Part shown: positions 6,536 to 14,485 of the stretch, in pieces
Layout of the letters: every line of letters starts with the position of its first letter
Numbering within the stretch: the stretch's first letter is position 1
Assembly: GCA_050486405.1 (NCBI GenBank)
Contig: JBJHDF010000042.1
Coordinates: forward strand, 1-17,416
DNA length: 17,416 nucleotides
Source: JBJHDF01 sp050486405
GTDB taxonomy: Bacteria > Pseudomonadota > Gammaproteobacteria > Pseudomonadales > Cellvibrionaceae
Direction: 5' to 3'
The notes under the pieces: generated by a model
Told to the model about the DNA's origin: nothing
Database searches by the model: none
Seen by the model: only the letters and a program-made list of their open reading frames with translations
Position numbers and translations under genes: made by a program

Positions 6536-8425
6536 TCACAGATCGTAGCTTTCCAGTTGCTCGCTGATCTCCAGCCATTCTTCTTCCGCCGCCGCCAATT
6601 CACCCTGTCTGGCGCCCTGCTCCTCGAGCAAGGCCCGCAGCAGCTCCTTTTGGTTGGCTTCGTACATTGCCGGGTCCGCCAGCCGGGTTTCCAACTCACC
6701 CAGTGTCTCCTGCAACTGTGACAGGCGTTTGTCCAGTTGTTTCAATCGGTTGGTCAGCGGCTGGCGCTTCTGGCGCAGTGCCGCCGCCTCCTGGCGCTGG
6801 GCCTTGCGGTCCAGGACTGGCGCCGGTGCCGGAGCGTCAGTGGGGGTGATCGCCGCGCCGGGTGTGCGCTGTTGCATCCAGCGATAGTAGTCGTCCAGGG
6901 TGCCGTCGAAATCCGTCACGCGGCCGTCGGCCACCAGCAGGAAGCGATCCACGGTGTTGCGCAGCAGGTGGCGGTCGTGGGACACCACCAGCACCGCGCC
7001 CTCGTAGGTCTGCAGCGCCAGGGTCAGGGCGTGGCGCATCTCCAGATCCAGGTGGTTGGTGGGTTCGTCCAGCAGCAGTACGTTGGGCTTTTGCCAGGCG
7101 ATCAGCGCCAGGGCCAGGCGGGCCTTTTCACCACCGGAGAACACGTCCACAGCCTCGAAGGCGCGGTCACCGCGAAAGTCGAAGCCGCCGAGGTAATCCC
7201 GGATTTCCTGCTCCCGGGCCTGGGGCGACAGGCGCTGGATGTGGGTGGCGGCCGAGGCCCGGGGGTCCAGGGCTTCCAGTTGGTGCTGGGCGAAATAGCC
7301 CAGGTAGAAGTGCTGGCCCGCCGTGCGTTCACCCGCCAGCAGCGGCAGATCGCCGGAGAGGGTCTTGATCAGGGAGGATTTGCCGGCGCCGTTGGGACCC
7401 AGCAGGCCGATACGACTGCCGGGCAGTATGCCGAGATTGACGTCGCCGAGAATCCGCTGCCGGCCGTAGCCGATGGCGCCCTGGCTGATGCTCACCAGCG
7501 GCGTGGACATCTTGTCGGCGCAGGGCAACTCAAAGCTGAAGGGCGAGTCCACGTGGGCCGGCGCGATCTTTTCCATGCGCTCCAGCTCTTTCAGGCGGCT
7601 CTGGGCCTGCTTGGCCTTGGTGGCCTTGGCGCGAAAGCGCCGGACAAAATCTTCCATGTGGGCGATGCGCGCCTGCTGCTTTTCGTAACTGGCCTGCTGC
7701 AAGGCCAGGCGTTCGGCGCGCTGGCGCTCGTAGGCGGAGTAGTTGCCCTTGTAGCTGGTCAGCTTGCGGTTTTCCAGGCCGACAATGGTGTCCACCACAT
7801 TGTCGAGAAAGTCCCGGTCGTGGGAGATGATCAGCAGGGTGCCGGGGTAGCGCTGCAGCCACTGCTCGAGCCAGAGGGTGGCGTCCAGGTCCAGGTGGTT
7901 GGTGGGTTCGTCCAGCAACAGCAGGTCCGAGGGGCACATCAGTGCCCGGGCCAAGTTGAGGCGCACCCGCCAGCCGCCGGAAAAATCCCGCACCGGGCGC
8001 TGATCGTCCCCCGGCGCAAAGCCCAGACCGTTGAGCAGCACCTGGGCCCGCGCCGGGGCGCTGTAGGCGTCGATGTGTTCCATCTCGGCGTAGAGCGTGG
8101 CCAGTTTCTCGCCGTCGTCACCGGCGTCGAGCAGCGCCTGTTCCAGCCGGCGCAGTTCACTGTCGCCATCGAGCAGATAGTCCAGCGCGCTGCGCTGGCT
8201 GTCGCTGATCTCCTGGGCCATGTGGGCGATGCGCCACTGGCGGGGTATCTGGCACAGGCCCTGATCGCTGCCCAGTTGCCCCAGCAGCAACTGGAACAGA
8301 CTGGATTTGCCGCTGCCGTTGGCGCCGATCAGGCCGACTTTCTGGCCGGGAAAGACGGTGAGGTCGGCGCCCTCCAGCAAAATCTGGTGGCCCCGTTGTA
8401 AACTGAGTTGCTGTAATTGAATCAT
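6536..8425 (-). CDS. ABC-F family ATPase, YheS-like translation factor
   Basis: 629 residues with two ABC cassettes and no membrane segments. Cassette 1: Walker A G34-A-N-G-S-G-K-S41, signature F-S-G-G (148-151), Walker B/E L-L-L-L-D-E-P-T-N-H-L-D (168-179). Linker helices rich in Arg/Lys (about 232-290) form the ABC-F P-site tRNA-interaction motif. Cassette 2: G343-P-N-G-A-G-K-S350, F-S-G-G-E-K (429-434), L-L-D-E-P-T-N-H-L-D. A C-terminal coiled coil (about 545-625) is as in YheS/Uup-type members. ABC-F proteins bind the ribosomal E site and relieve stalled translation. I chose the ATG at 8425 because the family N-terminus (M-I-Q-L-Q-Q-L-S-L) starts there; upstream frame is non-homologous. 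It has no good ribosome binding site and lies 20 bp from a divergent gene. Neighbour to algP as in Pseudomonas. Confidence 0.92.
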   Translation of the reverse strand: MIQLQQLSLQRGHQILLEGADLTVFPGQKVGLIGANGSGKSSLFQLLLGQLGSDQGLCQIPRQWRIAHMAQEISDSQRSALDYLLDGDSELRRLEQALLDAGDDGEKLATLYAEMEHIDAYSAPARAQVLLNGLGFAPGDDQRPVRDFSGGWRVRLNLARALMCPSDLLLLDEPTNHLDLDATLWLEQWLQRYPGTLLIISHDRDFLDNVVDTIVGLENRKLTSYKGNYSAYERQRAERLALQQASYEKQQARIAHMEDFVRRFRAKATKAKQAQSRLKELERMEKIAPAHVDSPFSFELPCADKMSTPLVSISQGAIGYGRQRILGDVNLGILPGSRIGLLGPNGAGKSSLIKTLSGDLPLLAGERTAGQHFYLGYFAQHQLEALDPRASAATHIQRLSPQAREQEIRDYLGGFDFRGDRAFEAVDVFSGGEKARLALALIAWQKPNVLLLDEPTNHLDLEMRHALTLALQTYEGAVLVVSHDRHLLRNTVDRFLLVADGRVTDFDGTLDDYYRWMQQRTPGAAITPTDAPAPAPVLDRKAQRQEAAALRQKRQPLTNRLKQLDKRLSQLQETLGELETRLADPAMYEANQKELLRALLEEQGARQGELAAAEEEWLEISEQLESYDL

Positions 8426-8445
8426 GATATCTATTCTATCTGTAT

Positions 8446-8928
8446 ATGACTCGCAACGACGACGACTTTCCACTGTGGGCCTGGGCCGTGGGGCGCTATA
8501 CCCAACCGGGTGTGGCCGATAACTGTCTGGTACTGCAGGATCGGTATGGCGCCCGGGTGACACTGGTGCTCTGGCTGTTGTGGCTGGACGAAAGAGGCGT
8601 GCCGGTGTCGCCGTCGCAACTGGAAGACGCCTGTCGCCAGGTGGCGTCAGTGGAAAATGAGTTGGTGGTGCCACTGCGCCGTCTGCGCCGCCAGATCAGG
8701 TGCTGGAAGGCGCTGGAGCCGGAATTGGAGCAGGCGCGGGAGCATATCAAAAAAGCGGAGTTGCTGGCGGAAAAAGCGGTGTTGAGGCGGCTGGCCGTGT
8801 TCAGCGCGCCCTGGCGCCCGGACAATAAAAAACCCGCCACGGCGCGCGGCGGGTTGGAGGCTTACTTGGCGGGTCTGGGGGTGTCCCCGGTGCCCGCCGC
8901 GCTGCGCGGTCAGTCAGCCGATCAGTAG
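8446..8928 (+). CDS. TIGR02444 family protein
   Basis: A 160-residue cytoplasmic protein of unknown function. The N-terminal half carries the pattern of the TIGR02444 family: W-A-W-A-V-G-R-Y...P-G-V-A-D-N-C-L-V-L-Q-D-R-Y-G-A-R-V-T-L-V-L-W-L-L-W, then an Arg-rich helical region (residues about 60-125) that may be coiled coil. The start ATG is 20 bp from the divergent ABC-F start and lacks an evident ribosome binding site. The last 30 or so codons are encoded by DNA that also contains the terminator for the opposing algP gene. The 3' end overlaps the algP stop by 7 nt. The tail (P-A-T-A-R-G-G-L and on) looks unconstrained and may be an accident of the missing earlier stop. Confidence 0.75.
   Translation: MTRNDDDFPLWAWAVGRYTQPGVADNCLVLQDRYGARVTLVLWLLWLDERGVPVSPSQLEDACRQVASVENELVVPLRRLRRQIRCWKALEPELEQAREHIKKAELLAEKAVLRRLAVFSAPWRPDNKKPATARGGLEAYLAGLGVSPVPAALRGQSADQ
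8826..8855 (-). terminator. Intrinsic terminator of algP, embedded in the opposing gene
   Basis: On the minus strand, AACCCGCC (8855-8848) pairs with GGCGGGTT (8838-8831), a perfect 8-bp stem over a 9-nt GC-rich loop. It is followed by TTTTTT and ATTG, a classic rho-independent terminator. It lies 67 bp beyond the algP stop, inside the 3' coding end of the convergent TIGR02444 gene. Confidence 0.9.
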
Positions 8929-9704
8929 CTGTCGCGATTGAAGGGGCTGTCCGGCACCGGACTGGCTTTGGGCAGACCCTGATCGTCGATGACGCTGGTG
9001 CCCACGTGGCTGGGCAGCGGTTGCTCCTTGGGCGCCGCGGGCATGGGGGCGGGCGCCTTCGGGGCAGGTTTGGCCGGGGGCTTGGCTGCCGGTTTCTTTG
9101 CGGTGGGTTTTTTCGCCGCCGGCTTCACTGGCTCAGGTTTTTTCGCCACCGGTTTCTTTGCTGCGGGCTTCTTTGCTGCGGGCTTTTTGGCGGTGGCTGC
9201 CGCGCTCTTGGCCGGAGCTTTTTTTCCCGGAGCTTTCTTGGCCGGAGCCTTCTTGGCGGTGGCTTTCTTGGTCGCCGGTTTGGCGGTGGCCTTGCGGGTG
9301 GATTTCCCGCGTGCGGGCTTCTTCTTCGCAGCTTTCTTCGCCAGGGCTTTTTGCTCCTTGGCTACGGCTGCCGCCAGTTGCTCGGCCAGCTTCTTCTCTT
9401 CTTTGGCCTGCGTTACGGCATCCTGCGCGCTGCTAACGGCCAACTTGGCCTCGTCGGCTTTCTTGCGGGCGGCGGCCAACGCCTTGGTTGCTTTATCCTT
9501 GGCGGCTTTGTTCTTGGCAGGCTTTTTCTTGCGCAGGCTGGCGACTTGCTTGCTTGCTTTGTCGGCGGCTTTGCGGGCAGTGCTCAGGGCCTTCTCGGCA
9601 TCGGTGACTTTTTTGTCCCGGGCCTTGGCGAGTTGATCCTGAAGTTTGGCGATCTGGGCTTCGATACTTGCGGGGGTTGGGCTGGTCTTTCTTTTCGCGG
9701 CCAT
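8922..9704 (-). CDS. algP: AlgP-like histone H1-like DNA-binding protein
   Basis: 260 residues. Residues 1-125 form a helical, likely coiled-coil region rich in Ala, Lys and Glu. Residues about 128-235 are a low-complexity tail of tandem K-K-P-A-A, K-K-A-P-A and K-P-A-A-K repeats. This is the hallmark of AlgP (AlgR3), the histone H1-like regulator linked to alginate control in Pseudomonas. The last 30 residues are acidic/neutral and end S-P-F-N-R-D-S-Y. The basic tail would bind DNA without sequence specificity. AGGA lies 8 nt before the ATG. Neighbours (ABC-F below, FKBP above, rsd/algQ nearby) match the Pseudomonas locus. The repetitive tail may vary in length between strains. Confidence 0.88.
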   Translation of the reverse strand: MAAKRKTSPTPASIEAQIAKLQDQLAKARDKKVTDAEKALSTARKAADKASKQVASLRKKKPAKNKAAKDKATKALAAARKKADEAKLAVSSAQDAVTQAKEEKKLAEQLAAAVAKEQKALAKKAAKKKPARGKSTRKATAKPATKKATAKKAPAKKAPGKKAPAKSAAATAKKPAAKKPAAKKPVAKKPEPVKPAAKKPTAKKPAAKPPAKPAPKAPAPMPAAPKEQPLPSHVGTSVIDDQGLPKASPVPDSPFNRDSY

Positions 9705-9920
9705 GATGAAATCCTGTCAGTTTAAAGGTTGAACACGACATGAGGACTCGTTACAGCCATCCGGTGAACACGCAGGTGCGATGACAAGGTGCAGATGGCA
9801 TTCCGAAAAAACCACTCGCATTGTAATGCTGCCGAGAAAAAAAGTGTATGTTTTTTCGCCGCAAAGCCAAGGGGGTACATTTGCGCCGAGATAAGGTACC
9901 ATTGGCGATGTTTTGCCCCG

Positions 9921-9945
9921 GCGGTTTGCCATTGCCGCAAACCGC
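9921..9945 (+). promoter_or_regulatory. Perfect 9-bp hairpin just upstream of the FKBP gene
   Basis: GCGGTTTGC (9921-9929) and GCAAACCGC (9937-9945) flank a 7-nt loop and end 26 bp before the start codon. A further GCAAAC repeats right after the stem. No T-run follows. It may act in the mRNA leader or as an operator in the 267-bp divergent algP/FKBP intergenic region, where no sigma-70 promoter stands out. Confidence 0.5.
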
Positions 9946-9971
9946 AAACGATAACAAACCAAGGTGAGTCT

Positions 9972-10691
9972 ATGATGAACAAGAAAATGCTGGTGGTCGC
10001 CATGACTACCGCTGTGCTGTTGTCAGGGTGCGGCAAGAGCGAGGAGGAATCCCGGGAGGTCGCGCTGGACACCCAGAAGCAGCGTATCAGCTACGTGTTT
10101 GGTCTGAATGTGGGACAGAACGCCAAGGACAGTGGCCTTGAGCTGGACCGGGATGCCTTTCTGCTGGCCATAGATGATATCCTCGAGACCGGTGAGCCGC
10201 GTATGAGTGAGGAAGATATCGGCGCTACCATGCAGGCCTACCAGGAAGAGCAGATGGAAAAACGCCGCGTCGCCCAGAAGGAGGCCGAGGAGCGCAACCG
10301 CGCCGAGGGCGAGGCCTTCCTGGCGGAAAACGCCGAGGCTGAGGGCGTGGTGGTGACCGATAGCGGTCTGCAGTACCGGGTTATCGAGAAGGGTGAGGGC
10401 GGCCCCACGCCCGGTGCGCGCGATACCGTGACTGTTCACTATCGCGGTACGTTGATCGACGGCACCGAATTTGACAGTTCCCACAGCCGCGGTCAGCCCG
10501 CCACTTTCCCGCTGAGCGGCGTGATCGCCGGCTGGACCGAAGGGCTGCAGCTTATGTCTCCGGGTGACAAGTATGAGTTTTTCATCTCGCCGGAACTGGG
10601 TTACGGCTCAGGCGGCCACGGCCCCATTCCGCCGGCGGCGACACTGATTTTCGAAGTGGAACTGCTGGAGATTGAGGCTGTGGAGGACTAG
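9972..10691 (+). CDS. FKBP-type peptidyl-prolyl cis-trans isomerase, lipoprotein (FklB/Mip-like)
   Basis: 239 residues. An N-terminal signal with lipobox L-L-S-G-C20 predicts a lipid-anchored envelope protein. Residues about 32-120 form the helical Mip/FkpA-type dimerisation region, with an Arg/Glu-rich helix (Q-E-E-Q-M-E-K-R-R). The FKBP domain spans about 145-234, with V-H-Y-R-G-T-L-I-D-G-T-E-F-D-S-S, V-I-A-G-W-T-E-G-L-Q and Y-G-S-G-G...I-P-P-A-A-T-L-I-F. It catalyses proline isomerisation during periplasmic folding. Start at 9972 follows AAGGTGAG; an adjacent in-frame ATG (9975) is equally possible. It converges on the WD40 gene with a 7-bp gap and occupies the fklB position of the Pseudomonas algQ-algP locus. 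Confidence 0.92.
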   Translation: MMNKKMLVVAMTTAVLLSGCGKSEEESREVALDTQKQRISYVFGLNVGQNAKDSGLELDRDAFLLAIDDILETGEPRMSEEDIGATMQAYQEEQMEKRRVAQKEAEERNRAEGEAFLAENAEAEGVVVTDSGLQYRVIEKGEGGPTPGARDTVTVHYRGTLIDGTEFDSSHSRGQPATFPLSGVIAGWTEGLQLMSPGDKYEFFISPELGYGSGGHGPIPPAATLIFEVELLEIEAVED

Positions 10692-10698
10692 AGTCGAG

Positions 10699-11691
10699 TC
10701 ACTCCAGCCGGTGGACAAAGCCGTCGGAACCCGCGGCGTAGTAGTGTTCACCGGCAAAGCCCACCGCCAGCACAGCGGCGGCGGTGGGCTGCCAAGCCTT
10801 GCGGGTGGGTAGGCGCCATTCGCGCAGCAGGCGCTGGCCGCTCACATCCCACAACTGCACCAATCCGTCGGGTCGGCCGGTAAGCAGGCGGTCGCCACTG
10901 TGGTCGAAGGTGGCCGCACTAAGGTTCAAGCCGCGCCTGAGTTTCTCCTCTCCCACCGGCAGGCGCCAGATCTGCTCGCCGCTGCTGGTATTCCATATCT
11001 GAATACTGTCGTAACGACCAGCGCTGAGTGCTCGCTGTCCGTTGGGGCTGAGTGCTACGCGATAGACTTCGTCGTTGAAGTTGAGGCGGCGCAGGCTGTC
11101 GCCGTTGCTGGCGTCCCAGAGAATGGCGGCGTTGTCGCTGCCGCCGGTGAGTGCCAGGCGCCCATCGGCACTCAGGGCCAGATCCCTTACCCGCCCCTCG
11201 TGGGGGAAGTTGCGTTCCACGCCACCCAGCGAAAGGTGATAGAGCGAGGCCCGGTTATCCGCCAGCCCCACCAGCGCCCGCTGGCCCTCCGGGCCCAGCG
11301 CTAGGGACAGCACTTCCGAGGGAATGCTCCAGAACTGCTCGGCGGCGCCGGTTTCAACATCCCATAGCACCAACGTCTGGCCGTCGCTGGTGACGACCTT
11401 GGTTCCTTCAGGAGAGAAGGCGGCTCGGGTGATCAGGGTGTACTGACCGCTCTGGTGGTTCCAGTCGTAGAGTCGCTCGTCATCGCGCAACCGCCAAAGG
11501 CTGCCGCCGTGGTGGCCGGACCCGATCAGGACGTATTCCGCACCGGGGCTGAAGGCTGCACTCTGAGCGCTGCGGGCGGCCACTTCGGTGCTTTGGCTGG
11601 GGGTCTCGGCGGGATCGCAGCCGCTGAGCAGCAGGACGGCGCCAGCCAGCCACAAGGGGCGGGTGAGGAACCTCCTGGCTATGTTGGCCAT
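10699..11691 (-). CDS. WD40-repeat lipoprotein
   Basis: 330 residues. The N-terminal signal ends in lipobox L-L-S-G-C25-D; Asp at +2 may favour inner-membrane retention by the E. coli rule. The rest reads as about seven WD40-like blades, each with an A-x-S/D-x-x-G core and ending near L-W-D or equivalents, e.g. A-L-S-A-D-G-R-L-A-L-T-G-G-S-D-N-A-A-I-L-W-D, so one closed beta-propeller. Likely a protein-interaction scaffold in the periplasm; the partner is unknown. It starts 13 nt after the rsd stop on the same strand, so it is probably in the rsd operon. The ribosome binding site is weak. I do not recall this gene in the Pseudomonas version of the locus. Confidence 0.85.
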   Translation of the reverse strand: MANIARRFLTRPLWLAGAVLLLSGCDPAETPSQSTEVAARSAQSAAFSPGAEYVLIGSGHHGGSLWRLRDDERLYDWNHQSGQYTLITRAAFSPEGTKVVTSDGQTLVLWDVETGAAEQFWSIPSEVLSLALGPEGQRALVGLADNRASLYHLSLGGVERNFPHEGRVRDLALSADGRLALTGGSDNAAILWDASNGDSLRRLNFNDEVYRVALSPNGQRALSAGRYDSIQIWNTSSGEQIWRLPVGEEKLRRGLNLSAATFDHSGDRLLTGRPDGLVQLWDVSGQRLLREWRLPTRKAWQPTAAAVLAVGFAGEHYYAAGSDGFVHRLE

Positions 11692-11704
11692 GTCACGGGG
11701 TGCT

Positions 11705-12175
11705 CTAGCTGCTCACCAGATCCTGGTGGGCCGTGTGCAGCACCTGGATCATACGATCTTCGGCGCCGAAGCGGGTCTCCAGGGCTTCGCCCAGCTCGGA
11801 CAGATCGCGGTCGAGGCTGGTGAGGTCGTCGGTCTCCAGGTACTTGTCGTTGAAATCCAGGGCGACCTCTGTGGTGTCGTCCACGGTGTTGTAGAGTTGC
11901 CGGGCTTCCGTCAAAGCCTCCTTGTCGTCGAAGGCGCGGCCCTCCTGGATCAGCTGTTCGTAGATTTCAAAGTGGCCGGCGGAGACGTAGTCCACCAGCA
12001 GTTCGCACAGGCTGCGCAGCTTGTCGGCGCGCAGATCTTCGTTTTCCGGCTTGTTCTCCAGCGTGCTCAGGGCGTAGTACTCCACCAGCATTTGCTGGCG
12101 CTCCTGGAGCCAGCGATCAATAATGCTGTTTACGCCACCCCAGCGCTCTTTGGCGGATTTACAGTTTTCCAGCAT
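11705..12175 (-). CDS. rsd: Rsd/AlgQ anti-sigma-70 regulator
   Basis: 156 residues, the family's usual length, all-helical and acidic. The N-terminus M-L-E-N-C-K-S-A-K-E-R-W-G-G-V and the following I-I-D-R-W-L-Q-E-R-Q-Q-M-L are diagnostic of Rsd/AlgQ. Rsd binds region 4 of the housekeeping sigma factor and frees core RNA polymerase for alternative sigma factors; in Pseudomonas AlgQ also affects alginate and virulence genes. AAGAGG sits just before the ATG. It leads a probable two-gene unit with the WD40 lipoprotein and diverges from the FliL-family gene across 213 bp. A TATAAC -10-like sequence (12216-12211, minus) has no clear -35. Confidence 0.93.
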   Translation of the reverse strand: MLENCKSAKERWGGVNSIIDRWLQERQQMLVEYYALSTLENKPENEDLRADKLRSLCELLVDYVSAGHFEIYEQLIQEGRAFDDKEALTEARQLYNTVDDTTEVALDFNDKYLETDDLTSLDRDLSELGEALETRFGAEDRMIQVLHTAHQDLVSS

Positions 12176-12388
12176 ACCTCTTCCTACCTTCTACTTGATG
12201 TCACAGTGGCGTTATACGTCCCGGATTTGCGGATTGCTCTGGCGAATGCCGGGGAACCTGCTAATACTGAATACTACAGGTCGTGCGCATGGAAGTTAAT
12301 GGTACGCAATAACTTGCCTCCTGCGCCAGTCGATTCGGTCGCACGGGGCGTCGAAATCACCAAAGGGTGCGCCAATACAGGTAGCCAG

Positions 12389-12847
12389 ATGATGCGGTAT
12401 CACACAGGCAATGAAAACCCGGTTCGGGTCCGCTCCCGGGCTTTGAGTTGGCGACAGGGGGCGCTTGGCCTGGTGGCCGCACTGCTGCTGGCGGTGGCGC
12501 TGCTGCCCAGTCCCGTTGCCGCCAGTACGGCCATCTATATCCCCATGGCTCCGCCTTTTGTGGTGAACTACGGTGGCCAGGGGCGGCTGAAATACCTGCA
12601 GGCGGAGATTTCCGTGCGGGTGGATAATGTCAACGATGCCGCCGCCGTGCGCTACCACATGCCACTGTTCCGCAACGCCATCGTACTGCTGCTGAGCCGC
12701 CAGGACGAAGAGATGGTGAATACCCAGGAGGGCCGCGAGCGGTTGCGGCAACTGGCGCTGGACGAAATCAACGACCTGCTTGAGCAGGAAGAGGGGCGGC
12801 GCGGGGTCACCGGGCTGTACTTCAACAACATTGTGGTGCAGCGCTGA
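12389..12847 (+). CDS. FliL-family protein (flagellar basal body-associated), stand-alone
   Basis: 152 residues. An Arg-rich start precedes a hydrophobic segment (about 22-45) that can be a signal peptide or anchor. The remainder resembles the FliL periplasmic domain: F-V-V-N-Y, L-K-Y-L-Q-A-E-I-S-V-R-V, Y-H-M-P-L-F-R-N-A-I-V-L-L-L-S, G-R-E-R-L-R, and the C-terminal L-Y-F-N-N-I-V-V-Q-R. FliL stabilises the flagellar stator at the motor, but no flagellar genes are nearby, as is known for the second FliL-like paralogue in pseudomonads. I chose the ATG at 12389 (AGG 7-9 nt upstream, also in frame at 12392). The longer open frame upstream runs opposite rsd and the WD40 gene. It converges on gshA with a 15-bp gap. 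Confidence 0.85.
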   Translation: MMRYHTGNENPVRVRSRALSWRQGALGLVAALLLAVALLPSPVAASTAIYIPMAPPFVVNYGGQGRLKYLQAEISVRVDNVNDAAAVRYHMPLFRNAIVLLLSRQDEEMVNTQEGRERLRQLALDEINDLLEQEEGRRGVTGLYFNNIVVQR

Positions 12848-12862
12848 GTCTGGTGACCGGGA

Positions 12863-14461
12863 TCAGCCGCAGCCCTGTTGGCAGTTGCGATACTGGCCGT
12901 AGTAGTTGGCCAGGTGCTCCTCAAACGAAATCCGCTCTTCCGCTTCGATTTGGGCCTGGCGGGCCAGGGATTCGTCAGCCAGCTCCCGATACCGGGCCTG
13001 GTCCTCCGCGCTCAGGGGCCGCTGGCTGAACCACTGGCCATGTTGCTTCGCCTGAGCCAGGGTGTGGCGGAAAAAGGTCTGCCGGTCCCGGCGCATCTGC
13101 GCCAGTACCCGGGCCGAGGGGGTCAGCTCGGCATCGGCCAGCTTGGCCCGCTGGGAAGCCAGAGCCTGGCCGTGCTCTTCGCTGCCTGAAGCCTGATCGA
13201 GCAACTGCGCGCAGCGCTCGACGCCCGCCAGCACTTCGTCGGCCCATTCCGTCATGTGCACTTCCGCGTTGCCGCGGCGCAGGGTCAGGCCCGGCTCCCG
13301 GCCGCGGTAGACAATGCGCTTCTGGTTCTCCTGTTCGTTGCGATACTGCAGGTTATCTGTCTGTGGGCTGTCCTGCAGCAAACAGAACAGCAGAAAGCTG
13401 TCGAGAAAGTGAATCTGCCCGGCGCTGATGCCCAGTGGGTTTTCCGGGTCCAGATCCAGACAGCGTACTTCGATATATTCCACGCCCCGCAACCGCAGCG
13501 CCTGCAGGGCGGTTTCGCCGGTGCGGGTGGTGCGTTTGGGGCGCACACTGCTGTAAAACTCGTTTTCGATCTGCAGCAGGCTGGTATTCAACTGTTTGTA
13601 GTGTCCCGCCTCGTCTTTCACGCCGATGGTCTCGTAGTCGGGGTGAGGGCAGGTGATGGCCTCGCACAGGGTCTTGAGGTAGGTGGCCAGATCGTTGTAG
13701 CAGACCACCAGGCTCTGCTGGGCGTCGCTCTGGTAGCCGAGATCCCCCATGCGCAGGGATGTGGCCCAGGGGCTGTGCAGGGTATGCTCGTCGCCCCCAA
13801 AGGGTTCCAACTGGTGGGGTCGATTGCGCACAAAAGACCGGCACACCGCCGGTGAGGCGCCAAACAGGTAGATCAGCAGCCAGGTGTGGCGGCGAAAATT
13901 GCGAATCAGATCAAAGTAGCGGCGGGTCTTGTAGTCCTGCAGGGGTTCTTCGCTGCCGTCGCGGCGCTGCAGTTCCTCCCAGAGTGTGTCCGGCAGGGAA
14001 AAATTGTAGTGAATGCCGGCGATGGTCTGCATGGCCCTACCGTAGCGGTGTCCCAACCCCAGGCGGTAGATGGTTTTCATGGTGCCCACATTGGAGCTGC
14101 CGTAGCGGGCCACGGGGATCTGCGCGTCGGTGCCGAGGGAGCAGGGCATGCTGGCGGGCCACAGCAGTTCGCCGCTCAGTTCGCCATGGGTATAGCGGTG
14201 AATCTCGTCGAGTTGGTTCAGTAGCGCGTCCACCCGATCGAAGGGTCGGGTGATGAATTCCAGCAAGGCTTCGCTATAGTCGGTGGTGATATGGGGGTGG
14301 CAGAGGGCGGACCCCAAACCCCGGGGATGCGGGGTCTGGGCCAGTTGCCCCTCCGGAGTAACCCTTAGACTTTCCTTTTCCAGGCCGCGAAGAATGCCCC
14401 CGAGAGTGGCGTTGTGGGCCGGCTGCCGCAGGGCGCTGATAAGTTGGTCAAAGGTGGGCAA
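12863..14461 (-). CDS. gshA: Glutamate-cysteine ligase, proteobacterial type
   Basis: 532 residues, near the usual length (E. coli 518). It makes gamma-glutamylcysteine from glutamate, cysteine and ATP, the first step of glutathione synthesis, in the cytoplasm. Characteristic segments are G26-L-E-K-E-S-L-R33, T-T-D-Y-S-E-A-L-L-E (59-68), Y-G-S-S-N-V-G-T-M-K (120-129), and M-Q-T-I-A-G-I-H-Y-N-F-S-L-P (144-157), plus a late Y-I-E-V-R-C-L-D-L-D-P. The C-terminus is Cys-containing (N-C-Q-Q-G-C-G). It follows a small hypothetical gene by 24 bp and may be co-transcribed with it. gshB is not in the window. Confidence 0.96.
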   Translation of the reverse strand: MPTFDQLISALRQPAHNATLGGILRGLEKESLRVTPEGQLAQTPHPRGLGSALCHPHITTDYSEALLEFITRPFDRVDALLNQLDEIHRYTHGELSGELLWPASMPCSLGTDAQIPVARYGSSNVGTMKTIYRLGLGHRYGRAMQTIAGIHYNFSLPDTLWEELQRRDGSEEPLQDYKTRRYFDLIRNFRRHTWLLIYLFGASPAVCRSFVRNRPHQLEPFGGDEHTLHSPWATSLRMGDLGYQSDAQQSLVVCYNDLATYLKTLCEAITCPHPDYETIGVKDEAGHYKQLNTSLLQIENEFYSSVRPKRTTRTGETALQALRLRGVEYIEVRCLDLDPENPLGISAGQIHFLDSFLLFCLLQDSPQTDNLQYRNEQENQKRIVYRGREPGLTLRRGNAEVHMTEWADEVLAGVERCAQLLDQASGSEEHGQALASQRAKLADAELTPSARVLAQMRRDRQTFFRHTLAQAKQHGQWFSQRPLSAEDQARYRELADESLARQAQIEAEERISFEEHLANYYGQYRNCQQGCG

Positions 14462-14485
14462 TGCAGCGGCTCCTGAGGAAGGGGG

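Noticed and set aside
6737..8401. 554-codon open frame opposite the ABC-F gene
   Set aside because: Shadow frame, Gln/Val/Gly-rich; all ABC motifs are on the minus strand.
8989..9725. Hydrophobic Gly/Phe/Ala-rich frames opposite algP
   Set aside because: They are the mirror of the Lys-Ala-Pro repeats of AlgP, not membrane proteins.
11588..12388. N-terminal extension of the FliL-family frame to 419 codons
   Set aside because: The extension lies antisense to the WD40 gene and rsd; FliL-like sequence with a signal/anchor begins at 12389.
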